From the NCBI RefSeq assembly GCF_001514125.1, contig NZ_KQ948554.1:62001-126000 (forward strand): a stretch of 64,000 bases of DNA, in the 5' to 3' direction. Position 1 is the stretch's first letter; every line of letters starts with the position of its first letter. A program made the position numbers and the translations under genes. This DNA comes from Streptomyces longwoodensis. Lineage in GTDB: Bacteria > Actinomycetota > Actinomycetes > Streptomycetales > Streptomycetaceae. This document shows positions 41,073 to 50,101 of this stretch, piece by piece. Below the pieces are notes generated by a model. That model had not been told where the DNA came from. It worked only from the letters and a program-made list of their open reading frames with translations, and made no database searches.

Positions 41073-42305
41073 ATGGCGCCCGGTGGGAACCGCGGCTGGC
41101 TGCTCCGCCTCGTCATCGCCTTCGGCTGCGCGCAGGGGGCGGTCTCGATGGCCCGGCCCGCCGTCTCCTACCGGGCGCTCGCGCTGGGTGCCGACGAGCG
41201 GGCGGTCGGCGTCATCGCCGGTGTCTACGCCCTGTTCCCGCTGTTCGCGGCGGTCCCGCTGGGCCGGCGCACCGACCACGGCCGGTGCGCGCCCCTGCTG
41301 CCGCTGGGCGTGGTCCTCGTCGCGGGCGGCTGCGCGCTCAGCGGCCTCGCCGGCTCCCTCGCCACGATGGCCCTGTGGAGCGGGGTGATGGGCCTGGGCC
41401 ACCTCTGCTTCGTGATCGGTGCCCAATCGCTGGTCGCGCGGCAGTCCGCGCCGCACGAACAGGACCGCAACTTCGGGTACTTCACCATCGGCGCCTCCCT
41501 CGGGCAGCTGGCCGGCCCGGTCGCGGCGGGCGCGCTGATCGGCGGGCCGGACCGGGCGGGCGGCAGCGCGCTCGCCCTGCTGGTCGCGGGGGCCGGCGCG
41601 GCGGCGGCGTTCACCTCGCTGTGGCGCATCGAGGACGAGGCGGCGGCCAAGTCCCGCACTGGAGGCGGGAGTCGGGTCCCGGTGGGGCGCATCCTGCGCA
41701 CCCGGGGCGTGCCCGCGGGCATCCTGGTGAGCCTGTCGGTGCTGTCCGCGACGGACGTCCTCACCGCCTACCTGGCGGTGGTCGGCGAGCACCGGGGCAT
41801 CGCCCCGTCGGTGGTCGGCGTCCTGCTGAGCGTGCGGGCGGCGGCCTCGATCGCCTGCCGCCTGGTGCTGACCCCCCTGCTGCGGCTGCTGGGCCGCACC
41901 GCGCTGCTGGTGGTGACCTGCGCCCTGGCGGCCCTGCTGTGCGCGGGCGTCGCGCTGCCCGTGCCGGTGTGGGCCCTGGGCGCGATGCTCGCGGTGCTGG
42001 GCTTCTGCCTGGGGGTGGGGCAGCCGTTGTCGATGACGACGGTCGTGCGGGCCGCGCCCGAGGCCGCCCGCTCGACCGCCCTCGCGCTGCGCTTGACCGG
42101 AAACCGGCTCGGGCAGGTCGCGGCCCCCGCGGGCGCGGGCCTGGTCGCCGGTCTCGCGGGTGTGGCGGCGCCGTTCGTGCTGCTCGGGGCACTGCTGCTC
42201 CTGTCGGCGGGGGTGGCGCTGCGCGCACCGGGGGCCGTCCCGCGGCCGGACGGGGCGGGGGAGGGGCGCCGGCGGCCTGGACTGCGCCGCACGAGCGATA
42301 TCTGA
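41073..42305 (+). CDS. MFS transporter
   Basis: A 410-residue 12-helix major facilitator protein. Loop 2/3 reads LGRRTDHGR, a variant of the family motif A. Symmetric halves are joined by a charged loop (RIEDEAAAKSRTGGG). It starts with GGAGGAAGAACC before the ATG. The first helices (FGCAQGAVSMARPAVSYRALALG) recall bacterial drug or sugar efflux carriers, but no substrate can be assigned. It may be cotranscribed with the citrate carrier gene. Confidence 0.85.
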   Translation: MAPGGNRGWLLRLVIAFGCAQGAVSMARPAVSYRALALGADERAVGVIAGVYALFPLFAAVPLGRRTDHGRCAPLLPLGVVLVAGGCALSGLAGSLATMALWSGVMGLGHLCFVIGAQSLVARQSAPHEQDRNFGYFTIGASLGQLAGPVAAGALIGGPDRAGGSALALLVAGAGAAAAFTSLWRIEDEAAAKSRTGGGSRVPVGRILRTRGVPAGILVSLSVLSATDVLTAYLAVVGEHRGIAPSVVGVLLSVRAAASIACRLVLTPLLRLLGRTALLVVTCALAALLCAGVALPVPVWALGAMLAVLGFCLGVGQPLSMTTVVRAAPEAARSTALALRLTGNRLGQVAAPAGAGLVAGLAGVAAPFVLLGALLLLSAGVALRAPGAVPRPDGAGEGRRRPGLRRTSDI

Positions 42306-42407
42306 CGGCGTGCCGTGTGTCGCTGCCGCGACGCGCGGGGGTGCATGGCAGAGAGTCCGAGGCGAAAGAGCGATTTGTATGAAAATCGTCCTGACTCGGA
42401 GGAATGC

Positions 42408-43061
42408 ATGCCCACCCTGACACTTCCCCGCCCGCACGGCTCCCGCGTCGGTGCCGCCGTCCTCCTCACCGCCCTCACGGCCTCCGGTGCGACGTTCCTC
42501 GCGGCCCCCGCCGCCGTCGCCCAGGGCGAGGCCGGCGACATCCGGGTCCACCGGGAGCACGTCCCCTTCGGCGTCTCCAAGGACGACCCGCTGGTCTGCC
42601 GCTTCTACCTGGACGCGGTCAACTTCGACACGCTGCCCACCATCGCCTACACGATCCTCGCGCAGCCCCCGCTGCCCACCGCCGCCACCGTCACCGGCAC
42701 CATCCCGCTCGCGGGCGGCGCCGGGCACACCGACCCGCTGGGGCTGGCCGACGGCCAGTACAAGATCACGTGGATCGTCGCGGGCGTCCCCAAGGAGAAG
42801 GTCTTCCGGGTCAACTGCCACGACGGCAAGCGCGAGGGCGAGCAGGGCCCCGGGGAGATCCAGGACAAGCAGGGCGACGCGGGCTGGGGCCAGGGCGAGC
42901 AGGACGGCCCCAAGGGCGGGGTGCACGCGGGCGGTGGCGGCCTCGTCGACACGGCGGCCGCCTACAGCCCGGTGGCCGCCGCGGCGGGTGTCGGTGTCGT
43001 AGCGGTCGGCGCCGCCCTGTACGTCCGCAAGACGCGCCGGCGCACCCATGGTGCGGCCTAG
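42408..43061 (+). CDS. Secreted membrane-anchored protein, probable sortase substrate
   Basis: The protein has 217 residues from ATG 42408 with GGAGGA 4 bases upstream (in-frame ATGs at 42315 and 42345 lack a site). A signal peptide ends near AAVAQG. The outer domain of about 110 residues has two Cys (LVCRFYLD, VNCHDGK) that may bond. A Gly/Gln/Lys/Asp-rich linker leads to LVDTAAAYSP at 179, a hydrophobic helix and KTRRRTHGAA, the layout of a sorting signal with an unusual LVDTA pentapeptide. The next gene is a sortase and overlaps it by 14 bases. Confidence 0.8.
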   Translation: MPTLTLPRPHGSRVGAAVLLTALTASGATFLAAPAAVAQGEAGDIRVHREHVPFGVSKDDPLVCRFYLDAVNFDTLPTIAYTILAQPPLPTAATVTGTIPLAGGAGHTDPLGLADGQYKITWIVAGVPKEKVFRVNCHDGKREGEQGPGEIQDKQGDAGWGQGEQDGPKGGVHAGGGGLVDTAAAYSPVAAAAGVGVVAVGAALYVRKTRRRTHGAA

Positions 43062-43968
43062 GCGCAGACGCAGGCCGTGGCACCGGACGCGTGCCTACCG
43101 CCTCACCAGGACGGCCGTCCTGACGGTCGTCCTGGTGACGGTGGGGGTGCGGTGCGGGGGTGACGACCGGCCGTCCGCGCCCCAGCGGGCGGCCGCCGCG
43201 GCCGCCCCCGGCCGCACCGACGCCCGCGGGGACCCGCTCCCCGGGAAGACCGACGGCGAGGGCGGCGGCGCGACACCCACCCGGAGCGGCGCGCCGACCC
43301 CCACGCGGGGCGCCGCGGCGAGCCGCTCCCCGGCCGGGTCGGCGAGCCCCTCCCCGGTCCCGTCCGCGTCCCGGCCCGGGACCGGCGCGAGCGCCGGGTC
43401 CGCCGCCCCGTCCCGCCCCGCCCCGTCCGGCAGCGCGGCGGGCGGCCGCACGGCGGGCGGCACGGGGCGGACGGACGCCAAGGCCGCGGGCAAGCCCCCC
43501 GCGACCCCGCTGCCCGCCTCCCGGCCGACCACCTTCGGCGTCCCCGCACTGGGCATCCGGGCGCCCGTCATCGGCCTGCGGCTCGACGACCACCGGCAGC
43601 TGTCGACCCCGCCGGTCGACCGGCCCAAGCTCGTCGGCTGGTACCGGGCCGGTCCCACACCCGGCGAACCGGGCACCGCCATCGCCGTCGGCCACCGCGA
43701 CACCCGGACGGGCCCCGCCGTCTTCGCCGCACTGGCCGAGGTGAAGCCCGGCAACCACATCGAGGTCGGGCGCGCGGACGGGCGTACGGCCGTCTACACG
43801 GTGGACCGGGTGCGGGTGTTCGACAAGTCCGGGTTCCCCGACAAGGAGGTCTACGGCGCGTCCGAGCGGGCCGAACTGCGGGTGATCACCTGCGGGGGCC
43901 TGTTCACCCGGCGCACCGGCTACACCAGCAACGTGGTGGTGTTCGCCCACCTGACCGCCGTCAGATGA
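43048..43968 (+). CDS. Class F sortase
   Basis: A 306-residue protein. The basic N-terminus (MVRPRRRRRPWHRTRAYRL) precedes a membrane anchor, then a Ser/Pro/Ala/Gly spacer of about 110 residues. The catalytic domain (from about 160) has the His in AIAVGHRDT (residue 216), the Cys in VITCGGLF (282) and arginines at 288-289 before GYTSNVVVFAH. This is the actinobacterial class F (SrtF) type. Transpeptidation would attach secreted proteins to the cell wall. Overlap with the preceding gene ties it to that putative substrate. Confidence 0.92.
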   Translation: MVRPRRRRRPWHRTRAYRLTRTAVLTVVLVTVGVRCGGDDRPSAPQRAAAAAAPGRTDARGDPLPGKTDGEGGGATPTRSGAPTPTRGAAASRSPAGSASPSPVPSASRPGTGASAGSAAPSRPAPSGSAAGGRTAGGTGRTDAKAAGKPPATPLPASRPTTFGVPALGIRAPVIGLRLDDHRQLSTPPVDRPKLVGWYRAGPTPGEPGTAIAVGHRDTRTGPAVFAALAEVKPGNHIEVGRADGRTAVYTVDRVRVFDKSGFPDKEVYGASERAELRVITCGGLFTRRTGYTSNVVVFAHLTAVR

Positions 43969-43974
43969 CCGGAC

Positions 43975-44003
43975 GGTGGGGACGGTCCCGCACCGCCCCC
44001 ACC
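43975..44003 (+). terminator. Hairpin after the sortase gene
   Basis: A 12-base inverted repeat with one mismatch (GGTGGGGACGGT / ACCGCCCCCACC) and a 5-base loop begins 7 bases after the sortase stop. Confidence 0.7.
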
Positions 44004-44196
44004 GCCCCGGCACGGCAGAACCCGGGCGTCCGCTTTCTCATCCCTCGGACGGGACCGCCCGATTCCTCGTCCCGTCTCTTCCCCGGCCGCGCACAGTCCG
44101 TTAACTTCCGTGACTCGTACGCCTCGTACGACCCGCACGGGGCGGCCCAGACCGCGGAGCACCAAGGGTCTGTCGTTTGGATCGGGGACGACTCTC

Positions 44197-45534
44197 ATGA
44201 CACGCGCCATCTCTCTGCACGACGTGAGCAAGGTCTACGCCAAGGGCGTCCGCGTGGTGGACCGGCTCACCCTGCACATCGAACCCGGGGAGTTCCTGGT
44301 CCTGCTGGGCCCCTCCGGCTGCGGCAAGTCGACCGTCCTGCGCATGATCGCCGGCCTCGAGGAGATCACCGAGGGCGAACTGCTGCTGGACGGCGAATCC
44401 GCCAACGAACTGCTGCCGTCCGCCCGTGACATGGCGATGGTCTTCCAGAACTTCGCGCTGTACCCCTCCATGAGCAGCCGGGACAACATCGGCTTCCCGC
44501 TGCGCATCGAGGCCCCCGGCGCCGACCCGGCCCCCCGGGTGGACGCCACCGCCCGCATGCTCGGCATCGAGGACCTGCTCGACCGGTTCCCGGCCCAGCT
44601 CTCCGGCGGGGAACGGCAGCGCGTCGCCATGGGCCGGGCCATCGCCCGCCACCCCTCGGCCTTCCTGATGGACGAGCCGCTGTCCAACCTGGACGCCAAG
44701 CTGCGCAACCACCTGCGCGCCGAGATCGCCCACCTCACCCGGGACCTCGGCGTCACCACGGTCTACGTCACCCACGACCAGGCCGAGGCCATGTCCCTCG
44801 GCCACCGGGTGGCGGTCCTGCGCGGCGGCGTCCTGCAGCAGGTCGGCAGCCCCCGCGAGGTCTACGCCCTGCCGCGCAACATCTTCGTCGCCGCCTTCAT
44901 CGGCACCCCCCGCATCAACCTGCTGCGCGGCGTGGTCCGCGCCCCGCTCGACGGCGCCATGACCATCAGCCTCGGCAAGCAGGCGCTGCGGCTGCCCGAG
45001 CCGCTGTCGGTCGACCACAAGCTGCTGCGCGTGCAGCAGGGCCGGGAGGTGATCGTCGGCCTGCGCTCGGAGGCCGTCCGCATCGCCGAAGCCTCCACCG
45101 CGCGGCCCGGCGAGACGCTGATCACCGGGCTGGTCGAGCACGTGGAGTTCCAGGGCCACGAGGCACTGGTCCACTTCAACACCGGCTCGCGCCCCGCCGT
45201 CGTCCCCGAGCTGGAGGCGCCCCGGCCGGCGTCGCGGCCGTCCCGCCGACGGCGCCGCGACGGTTCGGTGCTGGACCGGCTGCGCGAGCGCGCGGGCAGC
45301 CTGCGGGCCGGCCCCGTGGTGGTCCTGGACGAGCCCCCCGAGCCGGACCCGGCCCCGGCCGCCGCCGACGTCCGGCTCCCCGGCGACCTGGTGGTGCGCA
45401 CCACACCCGACCTGGACCTGCGCCACGGCATGCAGGTGCCGCTGCTGGTCGACGTCGCCCACCTGTTCGTCTTCGACCAGCACGGCGAGCGCATCTGCCC
45501 CACCCCCGCGAGGCTCCCCGATCTGGAAGAGTGA
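44197..45534 (+). CDS. Sugar-type ABC transporter ATPase (MalK/MsiK-like), orphan
   Basis: The protein has 445 residues from ATG 44197. Walker A is LLGPSGCGKSTVLRM (about 36-50), the Q-loop is FQNFALYPSMSSRDN, the signature is QLSGGERQRVAMGRA, Walker B is FLMDEPLSNLDAKLRN and the switch is VYVTHDQAEAMSLGHR. A TOBE/MOP-like regulatory domain follows. A proline- and arginine-rich insert of about 60 residues (SRPSRRRRRDG ...) interrupts it, making the protein longer than MsiK (about 378). No permease or binding protein is nearby, so it may serve several transporters. The 228-base upstream space carries the sortase terminator. Confidence 0.9.
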   Translation: MTRAISLHDVSKVYAKGVRVVDRLTLHIEPGEFLVLLGPSGCGKSTVLRMIAGLEEITEGELLLDGESANELLPSARDMAMVFQNFALYPSMSSRDNIGFPLRIEAPGADPAPRVDATARMLGIEDLLDRFPAQLSGGERQRVAMGRAIARHPSAFLMDEPLSNLDAKLRNHLRAEIAHLTRDLGVTTVYVTHDQAEAMSLGHRVAVLRGGVLQQVGSPREVYALPRNIFVAAFIGTPRINLLRGVVRAPLDGAMTISLGKQALRLPEPLSVDHKLLRVQQGREVIVGLRSEAVRIAEASTARPGETLITGLVEHVEFQGHEALVHFNTGSRPAVVPELEAPRPASRPSRRRRRDGSVLDRLRERAGSLRAGPVVVLDEPPEPDPAPAAADVRLPGDLVVRTTPDLDLRHGMQVPLLVDVAHLFVFDQHGERICPTPARLPDLEE

Positions 45535-45579
45535 TGCGGACGCGTGCCCGTCCGCGCCCCGGTCACCCCTGGTGCCAGA

Positions 45580-45598
45580 AAACTAACACCGCTAGTTT
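45580..45598. promoter_or_regulatory. TetR operator upstream of aldehyde dehydrogenase gene
   Basis: The sequence AAACTAACACCGCTAGTTT reads on the other strand as AAACTAGCGGTGTTAGTTT. This matches the site at 50771-50789 (AAACTAGCAGTGCTAATTT) at 16 of 19 positions. It lies 37 bases before the dehydrogenase start, in the promoter. Confidence 0.75.
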
Positions 45599-45634
45599 GG
45601 GGTCGGACGACGAGGACCGCCCGGAGGGAACGCG

Positions 45635-47023
45635 ATGAAGGCACACGACGGCATCTACCTCGACGGCGCCTGGCGCCCGGCGCTGAGCGGGGAGGTGATC
45701 GACGTCGTCGACCCCGTGGACGAGCAGGTGATCGCCCGGGTCCCGGCGGCCGGCGCCGAGGACGTCGACGCGGCCGTACGGGCCGCCCGCGCCGCCCTGC
45801 CCGGCTGGGCGGCCACCGCCCCCGCCGAACGGGCCGCCCGGCTGTCCGCGCTGCGGGACGCGCTGGCGGCCCGCAAGGGCGAGATCGCCGAGACGGTCAC
45901 CGCCGAACTCGGCGCGCCCCTGGCCTTCTCCCAGGCGGTCCACGCGGCCGTCCCGATCGCCGTCGCGGGCTCCTACGCCGACCTGGCCGCCCGCCACGCC
46001 TTCGAGGAGAAGGTCGGCAACTCGACCGTCTTCCACGAGCCGGTGGGCGTGGTCGCCGCCATCACGCCCTGGAACTACCCGCTCCACCAGGTCGTCGCGA
46101 AGGTCGCCCCCGCCCTCGCGGCCGGCTGCACGGTCGTCCTCAAGCCCGCCGAGGACACCCCGCTGGTCGCCCAGCTCTTCGCCGAGTGCGTCCACGACGC
46201 CGGGGTGCCGGCCGGCGTGTTCAACCTGGTCACCGGCCTCGGCCCGGTCGCCGGACAGGCCCTCGCCGAGCACCCCGGGGTGGACCTGGTCAGCTTCACC
46301 GGCTCCACGGCCGTCGGCCGGACCATCGCCGCGACCGCGGGCGCCGCGATCAAGAAGGTCGCGCTGGAACTCGGCGGCAAGTCCGCCAACGTCATCCTGC
46401 CGAGCGCCGACCTCGCCAAGGCGGTCAACGTCGGCGTCGCCAACGTGATGTCCAACTCCGGCCAGACGTGCAGCGCCTGGACCCGTATGCTGGTCCACCG
46501 CGACCAGTACGACGAGGCGGTCGAGCTGGCGCGCACGGCCGCCGCCAAGTACGGCGACCGCATCGGCCCGCTGGTCAACGCCAAGCAGCAGGCCCGGGTG
46601 CGCGGTTACATCGAGAAGGGTGTCGCCGAGGGCGCCCGGCTCGTCGCGGGCGGCGCCGAACCCCCGCGCGAGCGCGGCTACTTCGTCAGCCCCACCGTCT
46701 TCGCCGACGTCACCCCGGAGATGACGATCGCCCAGGAGGAGATCTTCGGCCCCGTCCTGTCCGTCCTGCGCTACGAGGACGAGGAGGACGCCCTGCGCAT
46801 CGCCAACGGCACGGTCTACGGCCTCGCCGGCGCGGTCTGGGCCGGTGACGATGCCGAGGCCGTGGCCTTCGCCCGCCGCATGGACACCGGGCAGGTCGAC
46901 GTCAACGGCGGCCGCTTCAACCCCCTCGCGCCCTTCGGCGGGTACAAGCAGTCGGGCGTCGGCCGGGAACTCGGGGCCCACGGGCTCGCCGAGTACCTGC
47001 AGACCAAGTCCCTCCAGTTTTAA
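45635..47023 (+). CDS. Aldehyde dehydrogenase (NAD(P)+-dependent)
   Basis: A 462-residue enzyme. Catalytic features are the Asn motif AITPWNYPLHQ, glycine motif SFTGSTAVGR, glutamate motif LELGGKSANVIL and the cysteine in NSGQTCSAWTRML. A C-terminal EEIFGPVLSVL block completes the fold. GGAGGG precedes the ATG at 45635. It oxidises an aldehyde to the acid in the cytoplasm. The zinc alcohol dehydrogenase gene starts 15 bases later, so alcohol to aldehyde to acid is a plausible sequence. The upstream palindrome links it to the TetR at 50102. Confidence 0.94.
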   Translation: MKAHDGIYLDGAWRPALSGEVIDVVDPVDEQVIARVPAAGAEDVDAAVRAARAALPGWAATAPAERAARLSALRDALAARKGEIAETVTAELGAPLAFSQAVHAAVPIAVAGSYADLAARHAFEEKVGNSTVFHEPVGVVAAITPWNYPLHQVVAKVAPALAAGCTVVLKPAEDTPLVAQLFAECVHDAGVPAGVFNLVTGLGPVAGQALAEHPGVDLVSFTGSTAVGRTIAATAGAAIKKVALELGGKSANVILPSADLAKAVNVGVANVMSNSGQTCSAWTRMLVHRDQYDEAVELARTAAAKYGDRIGPLVNAKQQARVRGYIEKGVAEGARLVAGGAEPPRERGYFVSPTVFADVTPEMTIAQEEIFGPVLSVLRYEDEEDALRIANGTVYGLAGAVWAGDDAEAVAFARRMDTGQVDVNGGRFNPLAPFGGYKQSGVGRELGAHGLAEYLQTKSLQF

Positions 47024-47038
47024 GGGAGTCCACCAGAC

Positions 47039-48121
47039 ATGGCCGTACGTGCCGCCGTCCTGCCCGCCATCGGCGCCCCGCTGGACGTCACCCGGATCGA
47101 GCTGCCCGCACCGGGCCCCGGCCGGGTCCGGGTCCGCCTGGCCGCCGCCGGGGTCTGCCACTCCGACCTCTCACTGGCCAACGGCACCCTGAAGGTGCCC
47201 GTCCCGGCCGTCCTCGGGCACGAGGGCGCGGGCACCGTCGTCGCCGTCGGCGAGGGCGTCACCGGCTTCGCCCCGGGCGACGGGGTCGTCCTCAACTGGG
47301 CGCCCTCCTGTGGCCGCTGCCACGCCTGCGGCCTCGGCGAGGTCTGGCTGTGCGCCAACGCGCTCAGCGGCGCCGCCGACGTGTACGCCCGGACCGTGGA
47401 CGGCACCGACCTCCACCCCGGCCTCAACGTGGCCGCGTTCGCCGAGGAGACCGTCGTCCCCGTCTCCTGCCTCCTGCCCCTGCCCGAGGGCATCCCCCTC
47501 ACCGACGCGGCCCTCCTCGGCTGCGCCGTCCTCACCGGCTACGGCGCCGTCCACCACTCGGCGCGGGTCCGCGAGGGCGAGACGGTGGCCGTCTTCGGTG
47601 TCGGCGGGGTCGGCCTCGCGGCCCTCCAGGCCGCCCGGATCGCGGGCGCCTCCAAGATCGTCGCCGTCGACGTCTCCCCGGAGAAGGAGGAACTGGCCCG
47701 GGCGGCCGGCGCCACGGACTACCTCGTGGCCTCCTCCGACACCGCCCGCGAGATCCGCGCCCTCACCGGCAAGCAGGGCGTCGACGTCGCCGTGGAGTGC
47801 GTGGGCCGCGCCGTCACCATCCGCACCGCCTGGGAGTCCACCCGGCGCGGCGGCCGCACCACGGTCGTCGGGATCGGCGGCACCGACCAGCAGGTCACCT
47901 TCAACGCCCTGGAACTCTTCCACTGGGGCCGCACCCTCTCCGGCTGCGTCTACGGCAACTCCGACCCGGCCGCCGACCTCCCGGTCCTGGCCACCCACAT
48001 CCGCGAGGGCCGCCTGGACCTGGCCTCACTGGTCACCGAGCGCATCACCCTGGACGACATCCCCACGGCGTTCGACCACATGCTCGCGGGCAAGGGCGGC
48101 AGGGCCCTGGTCGTCTTCTGA
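47039..48121 (+). CDS. Zinc-dependent alcohol dehydrogenase
   Basis: A 360-residue medium-chain dehydrogenase. The catalytic zinc site is GVCHSDLS and LGHEGAGTVV; the structural zinc site is the four-cysteine CGRCHACGLGEVWLC. The NAD-binding Rossmann part has VFGVGGVGLAALQAAR. The arrangement is that of S-nitrosomycothiol reductase/aryl-alcohol dehydrogenase relatives. AAGGGAG lies about 12 bases before the ATG. It is the second gene of the operon with the aldehyde dehydrogenase and is convergent with the EamA gene (7-base gap). Confidence 0.94.
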   Translation: MAVRAAVLPAIGAPLDVTRIELPAPGPGRVRVRLAAAGVCHSDLSLANGTLKVPVPAVLGHEGAGTVVAVGEGVTGFAPGDGVVLNWAPSCGRCHACGLGEVWLCANALSGAADVYARTVDGTDLHPGLNVAAFAEETVVPVSCLLPLPEGIPLTDAALLGCAVLTGYGAVHHSARVREGETVAVFGVGGVGLAALQAARIAGASKIVAVDVSPEKEELARAAGATDYLVASSDTAREIRALTGKQGVDVAVECVGRAVTIRTAWESTRRGGRTTVVGIGGTDQQVTFNALELFHWGRTLSGCVYGNSDPAADLPVLATHIREGRLDLASLVTERITLDDIPTAFDHMLAGKGGRALVVF

Positions 48122-48127
48122 CGTCGC

Positions 48128-49060
48128 TCACGTGACCTTCTCGGGCCGCGGCTCCGGCGCCGCGGCCCGCTCCCGCGTCCGACGCCGCGACCGGGACACC
48201 GCCACACCCGCCAGGCACAGCGCCCCGCCCGCCAGCGTGAGCACCCCGGGCACCTCGCCCAGCGCCAGCCACGACATCAGCACGACGAGGGCCGGCACGG
48301 CATAGGTGGTCGCACCCATCCGGGCGGCCGTGGTGCGCGCCAGGGCGTAGGCCCACGTGGTGAAGGCGAGGGCGGTGGGGAAGACGCCCAGGTAGACCAT
48401 GTTGAGGGTGGCGGACACCGGCGCCTTCGCCGCTTCGTGCACCAGTTGCCCGGCGAACGGCAGACAGGCCACGGCCCCGACCAGGCACCCGAACGTCGTC
48501 ACCTGCAGGGCGCTCGCCGTCGCCAGGGCGGGCTTCTGCGCCACCACACCGGACGCGTAGGCGACGGCGGCCAGCAGGCACAGCACCACGCCGAACACGG
48601 AGGACCCGCCCCCGCTCGACATCGACAGCCCGACGGTCACCGCCCCGGCGAACGACACGGCCATCCCCGCCAGCAGCCGCGGCGGCATCGGGTCGCCGAG
48701 CAGCCGGGCCCCGAGCAGGGCGATCAGCAGCGGTCCGACGTTCACCACCAGCGCGGCCGTCCCCGCGTCGACCTGCTGCTCGCCCCAGTTGAGGGCGACC
48801 ATGTAGAAACCGAACCACAGCACCCCGGACAGCAGGACGCCCCGCCACGCGGACCTCGGCGGCAGCCCTTCCCGCCGCACGGCCCACAGCACGCCCAGCA
48901 CCGCGGCCCCCGACACCAGCCTGCCGAGCGCCAGCGCACCGGGGGAGTAGGCACCGCCCGCACTCCGGATCGACACGAAGGCGGAGGCCCAGGCCACGAC
49001 GGTGACACAGGCGGCCCCCGCCGCGAGGACCCGGGCCCGATCGGACTGGCTGCGCATCAT
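48128..49060 (-). CDS. EamA/DMT family transporter
   Basis: The protein has 310 residues from ATG 49060 (MMRSQSD). It has ten predicted membrane helices in two EamA repeats (VTVVAWASAFVSIRSAGG start of the first, AVAYASGVVAQKPALA of the second) and an Arg-rich tail (RSRRRTRERAA). The family exports small metabolites or drugs. The substrate is unknown. TTCGGGAGC precedes the start. The upstream 236 bases contain a 45-base tandem repeat and are shared with the ArsR gene's 3' end. Confidence 0.88.
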   Translation of the reverse strand: MMRSQSDRARVLAAGAACVTVVAWASAFVSIRSAGGAYSPGALALGRLVSGAAVLGVLWAVRREGLPPRSAWRGVLLSGVLWFGFYMVALNWGEQQVDAGTAALVVNVGPLLIALLGARLLGDPMPPRLLAGMAVSFAGAVTVGLSMSSGGGSSVFGVVLCLLAAVAYASGVVAQKPALATASALQVTTFGCLVGAVACLPFAGQLVHEAAKAPVSATLNMVYLGVFPTALAFTTWAYALARTTAARMGATTYAVPALVVLMSWLALGEVPGVLTLAGGALCLAGVAVSRSRRRTRERAAAPEPRPEKVT

Positions 49061-49124
49061 GCTCCCGAAGGGTAGACATCGGAACGCCTCGATCCCGGCG
49101 GACATCGGACAAGAAGGACGGAGC

Positions 49125-49260
49125 AGGGGCGCGGAGTCCTGCGCGACAGGGCTGAAGTCGACCCACCCCAGGGGCGCGGGGTCGTGTGCGACAGGGCTGA
49201 GGCCGACCCACCCCAGGGGCGCGGGGAACTGCGCGACCAGCCCCCACGCACCCGCACCCG
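49125..49260. repeat. Tandem 45-base intergenic repeat (three copies)
   Basis: Three units begin with AGGGGCGCGG at 49125, 49170 and 49215, each about 45 bases, with inner blocks GCGACAGGGCTGA and CGACCCACCCC. The last has the typical streptomycete intergenic sequence AGGGGCGCGGGGAACTGCGC. It is noncoding: the reading frames across it yield only repetitive peptide. Another copy is at 54241. Confidence 0.85.
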
Positions 49261-49296
49261 ACGACCCGCCACCACACCTCGCACCCCCACCCCTCC

Positions 49297-50007
49297 TCAC
49301 CGCAACCCCTCGACCGACAACCCCAACAACGCCCCCAGCCCCCGCTCCCCGGCCGCCGTCACCACGACCGCCCGCTCCGACCCCACCCGCACGCACCACC
49401 CCACCTCCAGCACGTGCCGGCACAGCGCCGCCCCCGCCACCCCCGCCAGGTGCGGCCGCCGCTCCGTCCAGTCGAGGCACCCGCGGGCCAGCGGCCGCCG
49501 CCCGGTCCGGTCCAGCGCGATGCCCGCCCGCCCGAACCACTCCACCCCCGCGTCCGTCAGCGCGAACCCCGTGTCCTGCCGCAACAGCCCCCGCTCGGTG
49601 AGCGCGTCGGTCACCGCGATGCCGAGCCGCCCGGCGAGGTGGTCGTAGCAGGTGCGGCCCCGCGCCATCGCCGACCCGGCGCTCGCCGCGCGCAGCGTCC
49701 GCGGCCGGACCGCCGCCCCGGGCGCGACCTGCGCGGCCAGGTCCTCCACGAGCTGGGCGACACGTGCGTCGGCGAGCCGCACGTAGCGGTGCCGCCCCTG
49801 CCGCTCCTCGGCGAGCAGCCCGCCGGCGACGAGCCGGCTCAGGTGCTCGCTGAGCGTGGAGGCGGCGACGCCCGCGTGCCGGGCCAGCTCACCCGCCGTC
49901 CAGGCCCGCCCGTCCAGCAGCGCGAGCAGGCACGCGGCCCGCGTCCCGTCGGCGATCAGCCCGGCGAGCGCGGCGAGTCCCGGCGCCCTGGGGTCCCTGG
50001 TGGTCAT
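49297..50007 (-). CDS. ArsR-type winged-helix regulator with C-terminal extension
   Basis: A 236-residue protein. An ArsR helix-turn-helix covers about residues 15-85 (LAALAGLIADGTRAACLLALLDG, WTAGELARHAGVAASTLSEHLSRLV, EERQGRHRYVRLAD). The C-terminal 130 residues contain an actinobacterial conserved domain (GRTCYDHLAGRLGIAVTDALTERG, RPLARGCLDWTERRPHLAG). It is longer than classical metal-sensing ArsR proteins and has no clear metal motif. The ligand is unknown. It lies upstream of the EamA gene on the same strand, and could control it. Confidence 0.88.
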   Translation of the reverse strand: MTTRDPRAPGLAALAGLIADGTRAACLLALLDGRAWTAGELARHAGVAASTLSEHLSRLVAGGLLAEERQGRHRYVRLADARVAQLVEDLAAQVAPGAAVRPRTLRAASAGSAMARGRTCYDHLAGRLGIAVTDALTERGLLRQDTGFALTDAGVEWFGRAGIALDRTGRRPLARGCLDWTERRPHLAGVAGAALCRHVLEVGWCVRVGSERAVVVTAAGERGLGALLGLSVEGLR

Positions 50008-50101
50008 GGGCCCAGCATCGCGCACGGACACTTCGGCGCCCACCGAAGCGTGCGCACCGGCACGCGGCCGACCCCACGAGCCCCGCGGGACGCGGCCGGC
50101 C

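Noticed and set aside
49057..49290. A 77-codon minus-strand frame with repeated PRPWGG peptides
   Set aside because: It is the translation of the 45-base intergenic repeat. Peptides of this kind are commonly misannotated in streptomycetes.
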